Positions 46,109-55,532 of a DNA stretch of 64,000 nucleotides are shown here, piece after piece. Under the pieces are notes generated by a model, which saw only the letters and a list, made by a program, of their open reading frames with translations, made no database searches and was not told the DNA's origin. How positions within the stretch are numbered: position 1 is the first letter of the stretch; each line of letters opens with the position of its first letter. The position numbers and the translations under genes were made by a program. The stretch comes from Desulfobulbus oralis (GTDB taxonomy: Bacteria; Desulfobacterota; Desulfobulbia; Desulfobulbales; Desulfobulbaceae). The DNA lies in assembly GCF_002952055.1 (NCBI RefSeq), contig NZ_CP021255.1, forward strand, positions 2,021,501-2,085,500, written 5' to 3'.

Positions 46109-46221
46109 GGTCTGTCCCCCTCTGGATCAAATGGCTCGTCTTTGTCAGCACCCACCGCGGAAAAGTTTACATTATAGCCGCTTTCCCGTTTTGCTTCATG
46201 GCATTTTTTCATGCCCTGGCA

Positions 46222-46305
46222 GCGCCTGTCCGAGCGAGCGGTGGCATCCCATCACGGCGGTATTTCCGTTTTCTGCGGTGTGGCGCCTGTCCGCGCGAGT
46301 GGTGG
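46222..46305. repeat. Pair of 23-base direct repeats upstream of pyrE
   Basis: Two copies at 46222-46244 and 46283-46305, 61 bases apart, beginning GCGCCTGTCCG and ending GGTGG, with two mismatches. They lie in the 325-base gap between the divergent glmS and pyrE genes, which otherwise holds no gene. Confidence 0.6.
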
Positions 46306-46433
46306 AATTCCACCCGCTCTGCCATTGGGCGTATTATTGTGTAAAGAATTGTATTTACAAAGATGAAGGAGGCGGTATATCTTAGAAACCAAAACTCATA
46401 CCCGATACGAAAGAGGAACGCGCTGGATACACC

Positions 46434-46997
46434 ATGGATGATCGTGCCCGTTTAAAAAAGCTGCTCTTGGAGAAATCCTACCGGGCGGGTGTTTTTGCCC
46501 TTACATCCGGAAAAACATCAGATTTTTACATAGATGGAAAGCAAACCACATTGGACGCCGAGGGCGCCTACCTCTGCGGCCGGCTCCTGTACCGGTGCAT
46601 CAGAGAACATCCCGAGCCGCTTGCCGCCGTGGGGGGCATGACCCTGGGGGCAGATCCGCTTGTCACCGCGGTTTCCTTGGTCAGCTATCTGGAGCATGCG
46701 CCCATACCAGCCTTTATCGTCCGCAAGGAGGCCAAGGGACACGGCACCGGCAATTTCATCGAGGGAAAAACCAATATCCGGCCGGGGGCCCTGGTGGCCG
46801 TGGTGGAAGACGTGGTGACAACCGGCGGCACGCTCCTCAAAGTCATCGACCGGGTGGAAGCCGAGGGCTTCAGGGTCGGTCTGGCCGCTGCCATCGTCGA
46901 TCGTGAGGAGGGCGGGGCCGAGGCCCTGGAAGCCCGGGGCTATCTCCTCAAGAGCATTTTCACCAGAAGCCAGCTTCTGGCCGGAGAGGGGCCATGA
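46434..46997 (+). CDS. pyrE: Orotate phosphoribosyltransferase
   Basis: Converts orotate and PRPP to OMP in pyrimidine synthesis. It has 187 residues. FALTSGKTSDFYIDGKQTTL is the orotate-binding start, and the PRPP motif VAVVEDVVTTGGTLLK is intact, with RKEAKGHGTGNFIEG as the flexible catalytic loop. Its stop codon overlaps the start of a small zinc-ribbon gene (ATGA), implying translational coupling. Confidence 0.95.
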   Translation: MDDRARLKKLLLEKSYRAGVFALTSGKTSDFYIDGKQTTLDAEGAYLCGRLLYRCIREHPEPLAAVGGMTLGADPLVTAVSLVSYLEHAPIPAFIVRKEAKGHGTGNFIEGKTNIRPGALVAVVEDVVTTGGTLLKVIDRVEAEGFRVGLAAAIVDREEGGAEALEARGYLLKSIFTRSQLLAGEGP

Positions 46998-47164
46998 AAT
47001 GTAAGCAATGTCAGAGTCCTCTGCAGGTGCTGCGGCGTTGTCGCCAGATTCGGCTGCAGTGTCCCAGGTGTCAGAAAGAGTACCGCATCCAGGAACTCGC
47101 ATCCGAGCTGGATTCGGCCATGGAAAAGGAGCTGGAGAAATTTTCCTGCATCATTTATGACTGA
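46994..47164 (+). CDS. Small zinc-ribbon protein
   Basis: A 56-residue protein starting inside the pyrE stop codon. Two CxxC knuckles, C3/C6 and C23/C26 (MKCKQCQSPL and LQCPRCQKEY), form a zinc ribbon, followed by an acidic helix (ELASELDSAMEKELEKF). Overlap with pyrE on one side (four bases) and with the PilZ gene on the other (eight bases) supports that it is translated. Function unknown. Confidence 0.75.
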   Translation: MKCKQCQSPLQVLRRCRQIRLQCPRCQKEYRIQELASELDSAMEKELEKFSCIIYD

Positions 47165-47645
47165 AGTGAAAAAAATTCCGGTCAAAGTATATGTACGGGA
47201 AGACGGCCGGGCCCGCCTGATCTGTCCTGTCTGCGGTTTTCACCGTGAGCTGGATGCTTCCAAGTTCCGCGGCAAGGCGGCGCATCCGCTGAACGCCCGC
47301 TGCCATTGCCGGAATATCCTGAGCATAGACTTTGACTTTCGTAGCTGCAAGCGTAAGGAAGTGCAGTTGGATGGCTATTTTTCCTCCCTTGATCCGGACC
47401 TCGACGCATCCGGCTCCATGACGGTTTTCAATATTTCGCCCGAGGGCATTGGCTTCGGTATTTCCGGGGATCAGATGCCCATGGTGGGGCAGCGCCTGGA
47501 GCTCCGCTTTACCCTGGATAACCGGCAAAACACCCAGGTGAAAAAAAACGCTGTGGTCAAGTCGGTCAGCAACGACATGGTGGGTTGCCAATTTGATGAA
47601 GACGACGCGCCCAACGGCGCCTTTGGCTTTTATTTGAGGACCTGA
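47157..47645 (+). CDS. Zinc-knuckle plus PilZ domain protein
   Basis: A 162-residue protein. The N-terminal part has a zinc knuckle set (C23, C26, then C49 and C51). The C-terminal part is a PilZ domain with both cyclic-di-GMP signatures: RxxxR as RSCKR (residues 62-66) and NxSxxG as NISPEG (92-97). It should bind cyclic-di-GMP and pass the signal to an unknown partner. It overlaps the zinc-ribbon gene by eight bases and the end of convergent hflX by 16. Confidence 0.88.
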   Translation: MTEVKKIPVKVYVREDGRARLICPVCGFHRELDASKFRGKAAHPLNARCHCRNILSIDFDFRSCKRKEVQLDGYFSSLDPDLDASGSMTVFNISPEGIGFGISGDQMPMVGQRLELRFTLDNRQNTQVKKNAVVKSVSNDMVGCQFDEDDAPNGAFGFYLRT

Positions 47646-49297
47646 GCCGACGCAAAAAACTGTCTGTCAGACTGGCTGCGGAGCAGTTTTTCCGCCCGAC
47701 CGAGCAGGGGACGCAGGCTGGCGCTGTCCATGGCGCTGATGCCGATGTCCCCGTGCAAAGCGCCCTCTTGCAGAGCCTTTTCCTTTTCCGCCTCCCCCAA
47801 AAGATCCATCTTGTTCAGCACCCGGATAGAGGGGATGCTGTCCAATTCCAGCCTGGTCAACAGATCGGCCACCACTTCGGCCTGCTGCCGCCACTCCGGA
47901 TTGGCCCGATCGATCACGTGCAGGATCAGATCCGCCTCCCGCAGTTCCTCCAGGGTCGAGGCAAAGGCCTTGAGCAGTTCGGCCGGAAGATTGCGGATAA
48001 AGCCCACGGTGTCGGTAATGATGACTTCCATGTCTTCCGGGAAGCGCAGGCGTCTGCTGCTGGGGTCAAGGGTGGCAAAGAGCAGATCTTCGGCCAGGAT
48101 GTCGCTGTGGGTGAGCGTGTTCAGGAGCGTGGATTTACCCGCATTGGTGTAGCCGACCAGGGAAATCACCGGCACCTCGCGCTTTCGGCGGCGGCCCCGG
48201 CGACGGTAGCGTTCCTGGCCCACATTTTTCAGCTCACGGGCGAGTCTGGCGATGCGGTCATTGATGCGGCGCTTGTCGATCTCCAGTCTGGTTTCTCCCG
48301 GACCGCGGGCGCCAATGCCACCCGTGAGCCGCGAGAGGGCATCATCGCGGGTGCCGAGCCGGGGCAGCATGTATTTCAGTTGCGCCATTTCTATCTGCAA
48401 CTTGCCTTCCCTCGATCTGGCCCGGCGGGCGAAGATGTCCAGAATGAGCTGGGTGCGGTCAATGACTCTCAGGTCGCTGTGATCGGTGATGGAGCGCATC
48501 TGCGAGGGCGTGAGTTCCTGGTCGAAGATGAGCAGATTTGCGGCCAGGCGCACACTGGCCAGCATAATTTCCAGGAGTTTGCCCTGCCCCATGAGGAAGC
48601 GGGGATGCAGTTGCCGCCGCCGCTGCAGGACCCTGTCCAGCACCACTACCCCGGCGCTTCTGGCCAGTTCGGCCAGTTCGTTCAGGCTGGCCTCGGCCTC
48701 CTGGCGCGGCGCGGTGCTGACAGAGACCAGAATGGCCCGGTCCTTGCCCGCATCCACGGCCGCAAGCGGCGTGGTACGGGCAAATTCGTCTTCCAGGGCC
48801 TCGATAAGCGCCAGGCAGGATCCACTCTGATTGGCCGGATGGACGGGCGGCAGCTCGGCCCAGTCACGGCCCGCCCGGTTTTGCGGTATGAGGTGGGCGG
48901 TGAACAGGCGGTCCGGAAGCCCGTCCCGCAGGCTCAAAACGGAAAAGAGATCCAGCCTGAGGCAGGCCAGATCCATCACGTCCTCATCCGTGATGCCGGT
49001 CTGCCCCAGCGTGGTGCGCACGCAGCGCAGGCCCCGGAGGCGCTTGCCGCTGCCCAGACCAGCCAGTGCCGGGAAGGTGATGCGGCCAAAGTCGCCCACC
49101 ATGAGGCAGGCAATCTGGCCGGAGCGGTGAATCAGCAGGCCAAGCTGGCGATTCAGGGCAAAGGAGAGTGCCGCCAACTGGCGCGCGGTTTCGCGGTCAA
49201 TAATGTCGCCCTGCGCGATCCGCCGCTCCGCCAGTCGTTCCAGTGCCCGCTGCTGCGCCGGTTTGAGCCCAGTGGTATTGCCGCTGATAGAGGTCAT
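47630..49297 (-). CDS. hflX: GTPase HflX with long N-terminal extension
   Basis: A ribosome-associated GTPase that splits stalled or heat-damaged ribosomes. It has 555 residues, about 130 longer than E. coli HflX, with the extra length at the N-terminus (about 1-190). The HflX domain shows GQGKLLEIM, LIFDQELTPSQMRSI and GPGETRLEIDKRRI. The G domain has G1 GYTNAGKST, G3 DTVGFIRNLP and G4 NKMD. ATG 49297 is chosen as the first methionine with plausible spacing. It converges with the PilZ gene. Confidence 0.93.
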   Translation of the reverse strand: MTSISGNTTGLKPAQQRALERLAERRIAQGDIIDRETARQLAALSFALNRQLGLLIHRSGQIACLMVGDFGRITFPALAGLGSGKRLRGLRCVRTTLGQTGITDEDVMDLACLRLDLFSVLSLRDGLPDRLFTAHLIPQNRAGRDWAELPPVHPANQSGSCLALIEALEDEFARTTPLAAVDAGKDRAILVSVSTAPRQEAEASLNELAELARSAGVVVLDRVLQRRRQLHPRFLMGQGKLLEIMLASVRLAANLLIFDQELTPSQMRSITDHSDLRVIDRTQLILDIFARRARSREGKLQIEMAQLKYMLPRLGTRDDALSRLTGGIGARGPGETRLEIDKRRINDRIARLARELKNVGQERYRRRGRRRKREVPVISLVGYTNAGKSTLLNTLTHSDILAEDLLFATLDPSSRRLRFPEDMEVIITDTVGFIRNLPAELLKAFASTLEELREADLILHVIDRANPEWRQQAEVVADLLTRLELDSIPSIRVLNKMDLLGEAEKEKALQEGALHGDIGISAMDSASLRPLLGRAEKLLRSQSDRQFFASAQVLK

Positions 49298-49370
49298 GTA
49301 TGTTGGCCTGCGCTGATTGCAGAGAGTGAGTGCCGCTTCCGTGCAGCCGTTTTTCCCGGTCTGGCCGCCT

Positions 49371-50753
49371 TCAGCACGGTGCCGAGCCCGGCGTTCTGGG
49401 GAAGGGGATGCACTCGCGGATATTGGCCGAGCCGGTGCAGAAGAGCACCAGCCGCTCGAAGCCCAGGCCAAAGCCGCTGTGGGGCGCACTGCCAAAGCGG
49501 CGCAGATCCAGGTACCAGCCATACTGGGCCGGGTCCATGCCAGCCGTTCGCATCCGTGCCTCCAGCACCTCCAGCCGCTCTTCCCGCTGGCTGCCGCCTG
49601 CCAGCTCGCCGATGCCCGGCACCAGCAGATCCATGGCCGCCACCGTTTGCTCTCCCTCGTCCAGCCGCATGTAAAAGGGCTTCAAAGAGGCCGGATAGTT
49701 GGTGACAAAGAGCGGCCCCACCACCAGTTCCTCCGCCAGATACCGCTCGTGCTCGGCCTGCAGGTCCATGCCCCAGCTCACCGGCACTGCAAAGGGATGA
49801 GGCGAGGACTGCAAACGCTCGATGGCCTCTGTGTAGGTCAGGCGCTGAAAGGGTGTGGTGGTAAAGCGTCTGAGCTTGTCCAGCAGGCCCGGCTCAAGCC
49901 GCTGGTCAAACAGCGCCAGGTCTTCTGCATTCTTTTGCAAAAGCTCCCCCACCACAAAGCGGAGCAGGGCCTCGGCAAGGCGCATGTCACCCTCCAGGTC
50001 GCAGAACGCCACTTCCGGCTCCAGCATCCAGAACTCGGCCAGATGCCGGGTGGTATTGGAATTCTCGGCCCGGAAGGTGGGGCCAAAGGTGTACACCCGG
50101 CTGTGGGACATGGCATAAACCTCTGCCTGCAACTGGCCGCTGACCGTCAGTCCGGCGTGGCGGCCAAAGAAATCCCGGCTGTAATCCGCAGTACCCGAAA
50201 GCGTTGTGACCGTGAACATCTCGCCCGCACCCTCGCAGTCCGAGGTGGTGATGAGAGGCGTGTGCACCTGAATGAAGCCCTGGGCCTGCAAAAACTGGTG
50301 GATGGCCGAACTGAGCGTGTTGCGGACCCGGGCCACTGCACCGAGCGCATTGGTGCGGGACCTGAGATGCGTGATGCTGCGCAGAAATTCGAAGCTGTGG
50401 CGTTTCTTTTGCAGGGGATAGCTGGCATCCGCCGTGCCCAGCACCGTGATCTCATCGGCCCTGAGCTCCAACCGCTGGCCCCTGGCGGGCGAAGGCATGA
50501 GGCGCCCCCGCACGGCAAGGGCCGCACCGGTCGTGATCTGCTTGTGCAGGCTTTCCCAGCCGGGCAGATTGTGCTCGGCGATAATCTGAAGACCTTGCAG
50601 GCAGGAACCGTCGTTCAGCTCCAGGAAGGAAAAGCTCGGGGCATCGCGGCGGGTCCGGAGCCAGCCGGAAACCCTGAGATTTTGTTCCTTGGCGGGTAAA
50701 TTGAGGATGTCGACAAGACGGGGCGGCAGGATGGCGGAGCCAGGGGCGTTCAT
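49371..50753 (-). CDS. asnS: Asparaginyl-tRNA synthetase
   Basis: A class IIb synthetase that charges tRNA-Asn, 460 residues. An N-terminal OB-fold anticodon domain (about 20-115: RVSGWLRTRRDAPSFSFLEL) precedes the catalytic domain. Motif 2 is FGPTFRAENSNTTRHLAEFW and motif 3 is GFGLGFERLVLF. The asparagine-type sequence rather than aspartate is supported by FTVTTL and EPEVAFCDL in the usual places. ATG 50753 starts the normal N-terminus; the frame is open upstream. hflX follows after 73 bases. Confidence 0.95.
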   Translation of the reverse strand: MNAPGSAILPPRLVDILNLPAKEQNLRVSGWLRTRRDAPSFSFLELNDGSCLQGLQIIAEHNLPGWESLHKQITTGAALAVRGRLMPSPARGQRLELRADEITVLGTADASYPLQKKRHSFEFLRSITHLRSRTNALGAVARVRNTLSSAIHQFLQAQGFIQVHTPLITTSDCEGAGEMFTVTTLSGTADYSRDFFGRHAGLTVSGQLQAEVYAMSHSRVYTFGPTFRAENSNTTRHLAEFWMLEPEVAFCDLEGDMRLAEALLRFVVGELLQKNAEDLALFDQRLEPGLLDKLRRFTTTPFQRLTYTEAIERLQSSPHPFAVPVSWGMDLQAEHERYLAEELVVGPLFVTNYPASLKPFYMRLDEGEQTVAAMDLLVPGIGELAGGSQREERLEVLEARMRTAGMDPAQYGWYLDLRRFGSAPHSGFGLGFERLVLFCTGSANIRECIPFPRTPGSAPC

Positions 50754-50888
50754 AGTGAAAAGATGGGGAAAGTTTGAAGTGCTGGATTTTTCTGGAACCA
50801 GGATGGCAGGGGGACAGATACGCGGCATTGTCACCGATGCCTGCGAGGAATCGTCAGTGGCAGCCTTGCCGCTGGCCTGAGCCTTTCC

Positions 50889-51749
50889 TCAGATACAGCC
50901 AGCGCACTGTGCGGGCAGTTCGTCATCCTCGCAGCGCAGGCCCACAACCACAATACCGGCTTTGTTGGCCGCCACCACCATGGCGGCCTGGTCAAAGAGC
51001 AGGGATTGCCCGGCCTCGACGGCCAGCACCGCGGCGTGGACTTCGGCCATGGTGGCAATGGTGCCCAGTCCTGTTGCCGGCAGGTCGAAGCGGAAATCCT
51101 GACCTGGCTTGCGCAGCTTGACCACCACCGCGCCGCTGCCCGCAAGCTGCCCGCCCCTGCGGATGGCCGCATCCGTTCCTTCGATGGCCTCGACCGCCAG
51201 GACGCTCCGCTCGCGCACCACCACGGTCTGGCCAATGTCGAGTCGGCCCACGCTGCGGGCCAGCCGCCAGCCGAAGCGGATGTCTTCCCACTGCCCGGCG
51301 TTCGGTTTTTTCTTTGTGAGCAGGCCTTCCGGAAACAGCAGGTGCTCCAGAAAACGGGTGGAGGCGATGATCTCGATGCCTTCATCGGCGAGCGCGCCGG
51401 CAATGGCGCGGAGAATGGAGTCGTCCAGGCGGATGTCAATCTTGTTCCACAGGGCCAGGGCCTTCCAGTCCGGCATGATGTCGCGGAAGATACGCGTCTT
51501 GGTGATGGTGCCGGCAAAGGCCGCCTCGCTTACCCGATGCTCATGAAAATGCCGGATGATTTTGCCGAGTTGCCCCAGCTTGACCCAGATGAGCTCGTCC
51601 GCGAAGTCTTCCAGCCTGGGATCGGTTTCACTCGTATGGGCCACGGCTGCGACCCGGAAGCCCCGTTTTTTGGCGGCCTCGGCAAAGAGCAGCGGAAACT
51701 GGCCGCCGCCCGCGATCAGGCCGATGACCGGACTTGCGGGCTCAGTCAT
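50889..51749 (-). CDS. lpxI: UDP-2,3-diacylglucosamine pyrophosphatase LpxI
   Basis: Cleaves UDP-2,3-diacylglucosamine to lipid X, the LpxI alternative to LpxH. It has 286 residues. The N-terminal LIAGGGQFPLLFAEAAKKRG and the C-terminal DUF1009 core (GIEIIASTRFLEHLL, FGWRLARSVGRLDIGQTVVV, ATGLGTIATMAEVHAAVL, GLRCEDDEL) are diagnostic. Its start overlaps the lpxA stop by eight bases. LpxI is used by alpha-proteobacteria and many Desulfobacterota, which helps place the organism. Confidence 0.95.
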   Translation of the reverse strand: MTEPASPVIGLIAGGGQFPLLFAEAAKKRGFRVAAVAHTSETDPRLEDFADELIWVKLGQLGKIIRHFHEHRVSEAAFAGTITKTRIFRDIMPDWKALALWNKIDIRLDDSILRAIAGALADEGIEIIASTRFLEHLLFPEGLLTKKKPNAGQWEDIRFGWRLARSVGRLDIGQTVVVRERSVLAVEAIEGTDAAIRRGGQLAGSGAVVVKLRKPGQDFRFDLPATGLGTIATMAEVHAAVLAVEAGQSLLFDQAAMVVAANKAGIVVVGLRCEDDELPAQCAGCI

Positions 51750-52539
51750 CGGTGGTGCGTTTGGCCACGCCGCGCTTGCTGGTCTTGAAAAATTCCACCA
51801 TGTACTGCACTTCCGGGCAATCGGCCATCTCGGTTTCCAGCTTGTGCAGGGCATCCTTGAGCAGCAGTTGGGGCGAGCGGAAGAGGATACGGAAGGCCTC
51901 GTCCAGTTGGGCTATGAGTCCCCTGCTCATGCCGGCACGCCTGAGGCCGATCTTGTTGATGCCGGAAATGCGCATCTGGTTGCGGATGCCCTCCATGAGC
52001 ACATAGGGTGGCACATCCAGTCCGATGCCCGACATGCCCCCCACAAAGGTGTATGCGCCCACGCGGCAGAACTGGTGGACAGCCACCAGGCCGCCCAGAT
52101 TGGTATGATCGCCCAGCTCCACATGGCCTGCGAGTGTAGCCAGATTCGCCATGATGACGTGATCGCCCAGTTCGCAGTCGTGGGCGATGTGACAGTAGGA
52201 CATGATCATGCAGTGGTTGCCGATCCGGGTTCTGCCCTTGCCCGTGGCGGTGCCCCGGTGGATGGACACGTATTCCCGGATCTGGTTGCCATTGCCGATA
52301 ATGACCTCGGTGGGCTCGCCCTTGTAGTGCAGATCCTGTGGGGGCATGCCGATGGAGGAAAAGGAACCGATGAGGTTGTCCCGGCCGATGGTGGTGCGGC
52401 CGCTGAGCACCGCGTGGCTGCCAATGCGGGTATTGGCGCCGATGCGTACCGGGCCTTTGACAACGACGTAGGGCTCAATCTGCACCGAGCTGTCCACTTC
52501 GGCCCTGGGATCGATGATTGCGGTGGCATGAATGCTCAT
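51742..52539 (-). CDS. lpxA: UDP-N-acetylglucosamine acyltransferase
   Basis: First acyltransferase of lipid A synthesis, 265 residues. The N-terminal half is a left-handed beta-helix of hexapeptide repeats (IHATAIIDPRAEVDSSVQ, GANTRIGSHAVLSGRTTIG). The catalytic histidine lies in the YCHIAHDCELGDH segment, and HQFCRVGAYTFVGG precedes the helical C-terminus. It ends inside the start of lpxI and begins nine bases after fabZ. Confidence 0.97.
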   Translation of the reverse strand: MSIHATAIIDPRAEVDSSVQIEPYVVVKGPVRIGANTRIGSHAVLSGRTTIGRDNLIGSFSSIGMPPQDLHYKGEPTEVIIGNGNQIREYVSIHRGTATGKGRTRIGNHCMIMSYCHIAHDCELGDHVIMANLATLAGHVELGDHTNLGGLVAVHQFCRVGAYTFVGGMSGIGLDVPPYVLMEGIRNQMRISGINKIGLRRAGMSRGLIAQLDEAFRILFRSPQLLLKDALHKLETEMADCPEVQYMVEFFKTSKRGVAKRTTDD

Positions 52540-52548
52540 GTCTTTGTC

Positions 52549-53016
52549 TCAAAGATAGCTGGCCATGAGTTCGGCCTCGGTGACCAGTTGTCCGTCCACA
52601 AAGGCCTGACCAGCCATTTTGATGATTTTGCCCTTTTGCCTGAGCATTGTCAGCCGGTAGATGAGCTGGTCGCCGGGATAGACAATCCTGCGGAAGCGCA
52701 CCTTGTCCATGCCGGCGAAATAGGCTACCTTGCCCTTGAGCTCCGGGTGGGACAGGCAGGCCAGAAGCACTCCGGCCTGGGCCATGCCTTCCAGAATCAG
52801 CACACCAGGCATGACCGGTTCGCCGGGGAAATGCCCCAGAAAATGGAGTTCGTTCATGCTCACGTTTTTCAAGGCCGTAATGCTCTGCCCCGCCTCGAAG
52901 TCGGTGACCCGATCCACCAGGAGAAAGGGATAACGGTGGGGCAGGAGATCCATAATGGCCTTGGCATCCAGCGGCATCTGCACGCTGACCGCGTTTTGTT
53001 CCTCGCTTGCTTTCAT
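52549..53016 (-). CDS. fabZ: 3-hydroxyacyl-ACP dehydratase FabZ
   Basis: A hot-dog-fold dehydratase of fatty-acid elongation, 155 residues. PHRYPFLLVDRV opens the fold, and the active site FLGHFPGEPVMPGVLILEGM carries the catalytic His and Glu. It competes with LpxA for 3-hydroxyacyl-ACP, so its place between lpxD and lpxA matches the common lipid A cluster. An N-terminal extension of about 18 residues precedes the core. Confidence 0.97.
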   Translation of the reverse strand: MKASEEQNAVSVQMPLDAKAIMDLLPHRYPFLLVDRVTDFEAGQSITALKNVSMNELHFLGHFPGEPVMPGVLILEGMAQAGVLLACLSHPELKGKVAYFAGMDKVRFRRIVYPGDQLIYRLTMLRQKGKIIKMAGQAFVDGQLVTEAELMASYL

Positions 53017-53030
53017 AGCGCTTTCCTGCG

Positions 53031-54086
53031 TTACGCTTTTTCGTCCGGGGTCTTTCTCAGGGCATCCATTTCCTTGCGCAGGCCCCGGAGCTCTTTCAGT
53101 ATTTTGGGCAGGCGGCTGAACACGCCCGCAGCCTTGATCCAGGTGCGGGCCGGGATGGCCGGCGAGCCACCCACCACTGCGCCGTTTGCGAGATTGTCGT
53201 GAATGCCGCTCTTGGCCGCCGCCATGACCCCGTCGCCCAGATGCAGATGGCCAGCCACTCCGGCCTGGGCGCCCAGCACCACGTGGTGACCCAGGGTGGT
53301 GCTGCCGGCAATGCCCACCTGGGCCACCAGAATGGCGCCTTCGCCGATGACCACGTTGTGGCCCACCATGACGAGGTTGTCGATCTTCACGCCCTGCTTT
53401 ATCCAGGTAGTGCCGAAGGCGGCCCGGTCAACACAGGTATTGGCGCCGATGTCCACATCGTCGTCAATGCGCACCGTACCGACCTGCGGCCTTTTGTAGT
53501 GCCTGCCCTGGCTGTCGGTGGCAAAACCGAAGCCGTCGCTGCCGATAATGACGCCCGCGTGCAGAATCACGCGTCTGCCAATGCTGCAGCCGCGGGCCAC
53601 CACCACGTGGGCGTGCAGAACCGTGTCGTCGCCGATGTTCACGTCGTCTTCCAGCACCACCCCCGCGTCCAGCCGCACGTGCTCGCCCAGCCGCACATTG
53701 TTGCCCAGCACCACCTGCGGGCCAATGCTGACCTGCTCCGGGATGCTGCAGTTTTCACCGATAACCGCAGTCGGGTGAATGCCTGTGGCCATAAAAGGGC
53801 GCGCCAGCAGCCAGGCGTGAATGCGGGCCACGGCGACTGCGGTTTCGGAGGCGATAAGGCAGGGCTTGCCGGCAAGGGCACAGTCCGGGGGCACAATGAC
53901 GGCGCTGGCTCGGGAAGTTTCGGCCTGGGAGATCTGTTTTTTCTCCAGGATATAGGTGAGTTCCCCAGCTTCGGCGAACTCGAGGCCGTTCAATGCGCCG
54001 ATTCGGATATCGGCATCGCCCTGAACACGGGCGCCAACCAGTTCTGCCAATTGTCCAAGAGAAAAGGAAGGGTTGTTTTCCGGCAT
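53031..54086 (-). CDS. lpxD: UDP-3-O-acylglucosamine N-acyltransferase
   Basis: Third step of lipid A synthesis, 351 residues. The N-terminal uridine-binding domain ([34 protein letters not shown]) is followed by a long left-handed beta-helix ([38 protein letters not shown]) and a C-terminal helix. The catalytic His lies in GHNVVIGEG. First gene of the lpxD-fabZ-lpxA-lpxI set; lpxB and bamA are not in the cluster. Confidence 0.97.
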   Translation of the reverse strand: MPENNPSFSLGQLAELVGARVQGDADIRIGALNGLEFAEAGELTYILEKKQISQAETSRASAVIVPPDCALAGKPCLIASETAVAVARIHAWLLARPFMATGIHPTAVIGENCSIPEQVSIGPQVVLGNNVRLGEHVRLDAGVVLEDDVNIGDDTVLHAHVVVARGCSIGRRVILHAGVIIGSDGFGFATDSQGRHYKRPQVGTVRIDDDVDIGANTCVDRAAFGTTWIKQGVKIDNLVMVGHNVVIGEGAILVAQVGIAGSTTLGHHVVLGAQAGVAGHLHLGDGVMAAAKSGIHDNLANGAVVGGSPAIPARTWIKAAGVFSRLPKILKELRGLRKEMDALRKTPDEKA

Positions 54087-54188
54087 GAGAACGTAAGGTT
54101 ACAGGGGATGGGAAAAGAACGGCCTTTGTCGTGGCCTCCGGCAAACTCCTGACCGTATCCGGAGTTCGGTAGCATACCCGTCCACGAT

Positions 54189-55358
54189 TCAATCGTAAAG
54201 CAAAACAGCGGAGCGTTCGTTCAGAAAGCGTGCGAGGTCGGGTGCCCAGGCACGCTCCAGTTCCATAACCGGAACCCCCTGTTCCAGACCAGCGCGTATG
54301 CTTTGGTCTCCAATCATCAGGTCCATGGGGAGCCGCTCGAATTCATATTCATAGGGCGGTTTTTTGTAGGCAAATTGCCCGGGATAGAGCTGCATCAGCG
54401 CCTGCAACAGGGCCAGGGTGCTGCGGTAGGGGCGAAAGCTTTCGGCATCGGTCACATGCAGATGAAAGCCCGTACAGGTTTGCCCAGCCCATTTGCCCGA
54501 AGTCGGCTCGAAGGCCAGCGGCCGGAACAGACAACCGGGCAGTGGCGTGGCGGCGATTTTGTCCAGCACGGCCCGGTGTTCCACAAAGGGGGCGCCGAAG
54601 AGTTCGAAGGGCAGGGTGGTGCCACGGCCTTCGGAAATATTGGTGCCTTCCCACAAAACCTGGCCAGGATAGACCTGGGCGCTGGCAAAGCCTGGCATAT
54701 TGGGCGAAGGGAAGACCCAGGGCAGTCCGGTTGCCGGGAACAGGTCGCGACGGCGCCAGCCTTGCATGGGCACGACTTCGAGATGGGCGCCGATACCCAT
54801 TGTTCGGTTGCAGAACCTGGCCAGCTCGCCCATGGTCAGGCCGTGGCGCATGGGAATGGCCGTGCGGCCCACGAAAGATGTGCAATCCGCTTGCAGAAGA
54901 TTGCCTTCGACAAGGACCCCGCCAATGGGGTTGGGCCGGTCGAGGATGATAACCTGGGTGCCGGTTTCGGCGGCGCGTTCCAGACAGTGCACCACAGTCC
55001 AAATAAATGTGTAGATGCGGGTCCCCACATCCGGAAGATCAACCAGCAGCACGTCGATGTCGGCGAACCACTGGGCTTTTGGCTTCCGGGTCTCGCCGTA
55101 GAGCGAATAGACCCTGAGCCCGGTGGCCCTGTCGATGGCGTGTCCGGACTCGATCATGTTGTCCTGCTTTTCACAGAAGAAACCGTGCTGGGGCGAAAAG
55201 AGGCAGCGGAGCTGACCGGGAAAGGCGCTCATGATGCGGTCGCGCGCGTGGACAAAATGCCGGTCCGTCGAGGACTGATTGGCGAGCAGACCCAGTCGTT
55301 TGCCGAGGAGGGCGGCTGGCCGGTCGTGACACAGGGCTTCAATTCCCAAAAAAAACAT
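54189..55358 (-). CDS. namZ: NamZ-type exo-beta-N-acetylmuramidase (DUF1343)
   Basis: A 389-residue DUF1343 protein, the family of exo-beta-N-acetylmuramidase NamZ (GH171). Conserved segments include LLANQSSTDRHFVHARD, LFSPQHGFFCEKQDNM, VDLPDVGTRIYTFIWT, DRPNPIGGVLVEGN, IPMRHGLTMGELARFCN and GTNISEGRGTTLPFELFGAP. No signal peptide is evident, so it probably acts on imported muropeptides in the cytoplasm, though export by another route is possible. It is upstream of lpxD with a 102-base gap. Confidence 0.9.
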   Translation of the reverse strand: MFFLGIEALCHDRPAALLGKRLGLLANQSSTDRHFVHARDRIMSAFPGQLRCLFSPQHGFFCEKQDNMIESGHAIDRATGLRVYSLYGETRKPKAQWFADIDVLLVDLPDVGTRIYTFIWTVVHCLERAAETGTQVIILDRPNPIGGVLVEGNLLQADCTSFVGRTAIPMRHGLTMGELARFCNRTMGIGAHLEVVPMQGWRRRDLFPATGLPWVFPSPNMPGFASAQVYPGQVLWEGTNISEGRGTTLPFELFGAPFVEHRAVLDKIAATPLPGCLFRPLAFEPTSGKWAGQTCTGFHLHVTDAESFRPYRSTLALLQALMQLYPGQFAYKKPPYEYEFERLPMDLMIGDQSIRAGLEQGVPVMELERAWAPDLARFLNERSAVLLYD

Positions 55359-55532
55359 GGCGTTTTGAATCGATGTTGTGGAGATGATGTCTGGACGGGT
55401 GCCGTTCTCCGTTTAATATTTTGCACGCGAACACGGCATCTTTAGGAACAAAGGAGGTGTGTGATAAAAATTCTCTGTTTTTTCAGATGATAACACGCTG
55501 TTCAAAAATTTGAATCTTTTTATGAAAAGACC

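Noticed and set aside
46222-46305. Possible CRISPR repeat pair
   Set aside because: Only two copies, imperfect, no further units and no cas genes nearby.
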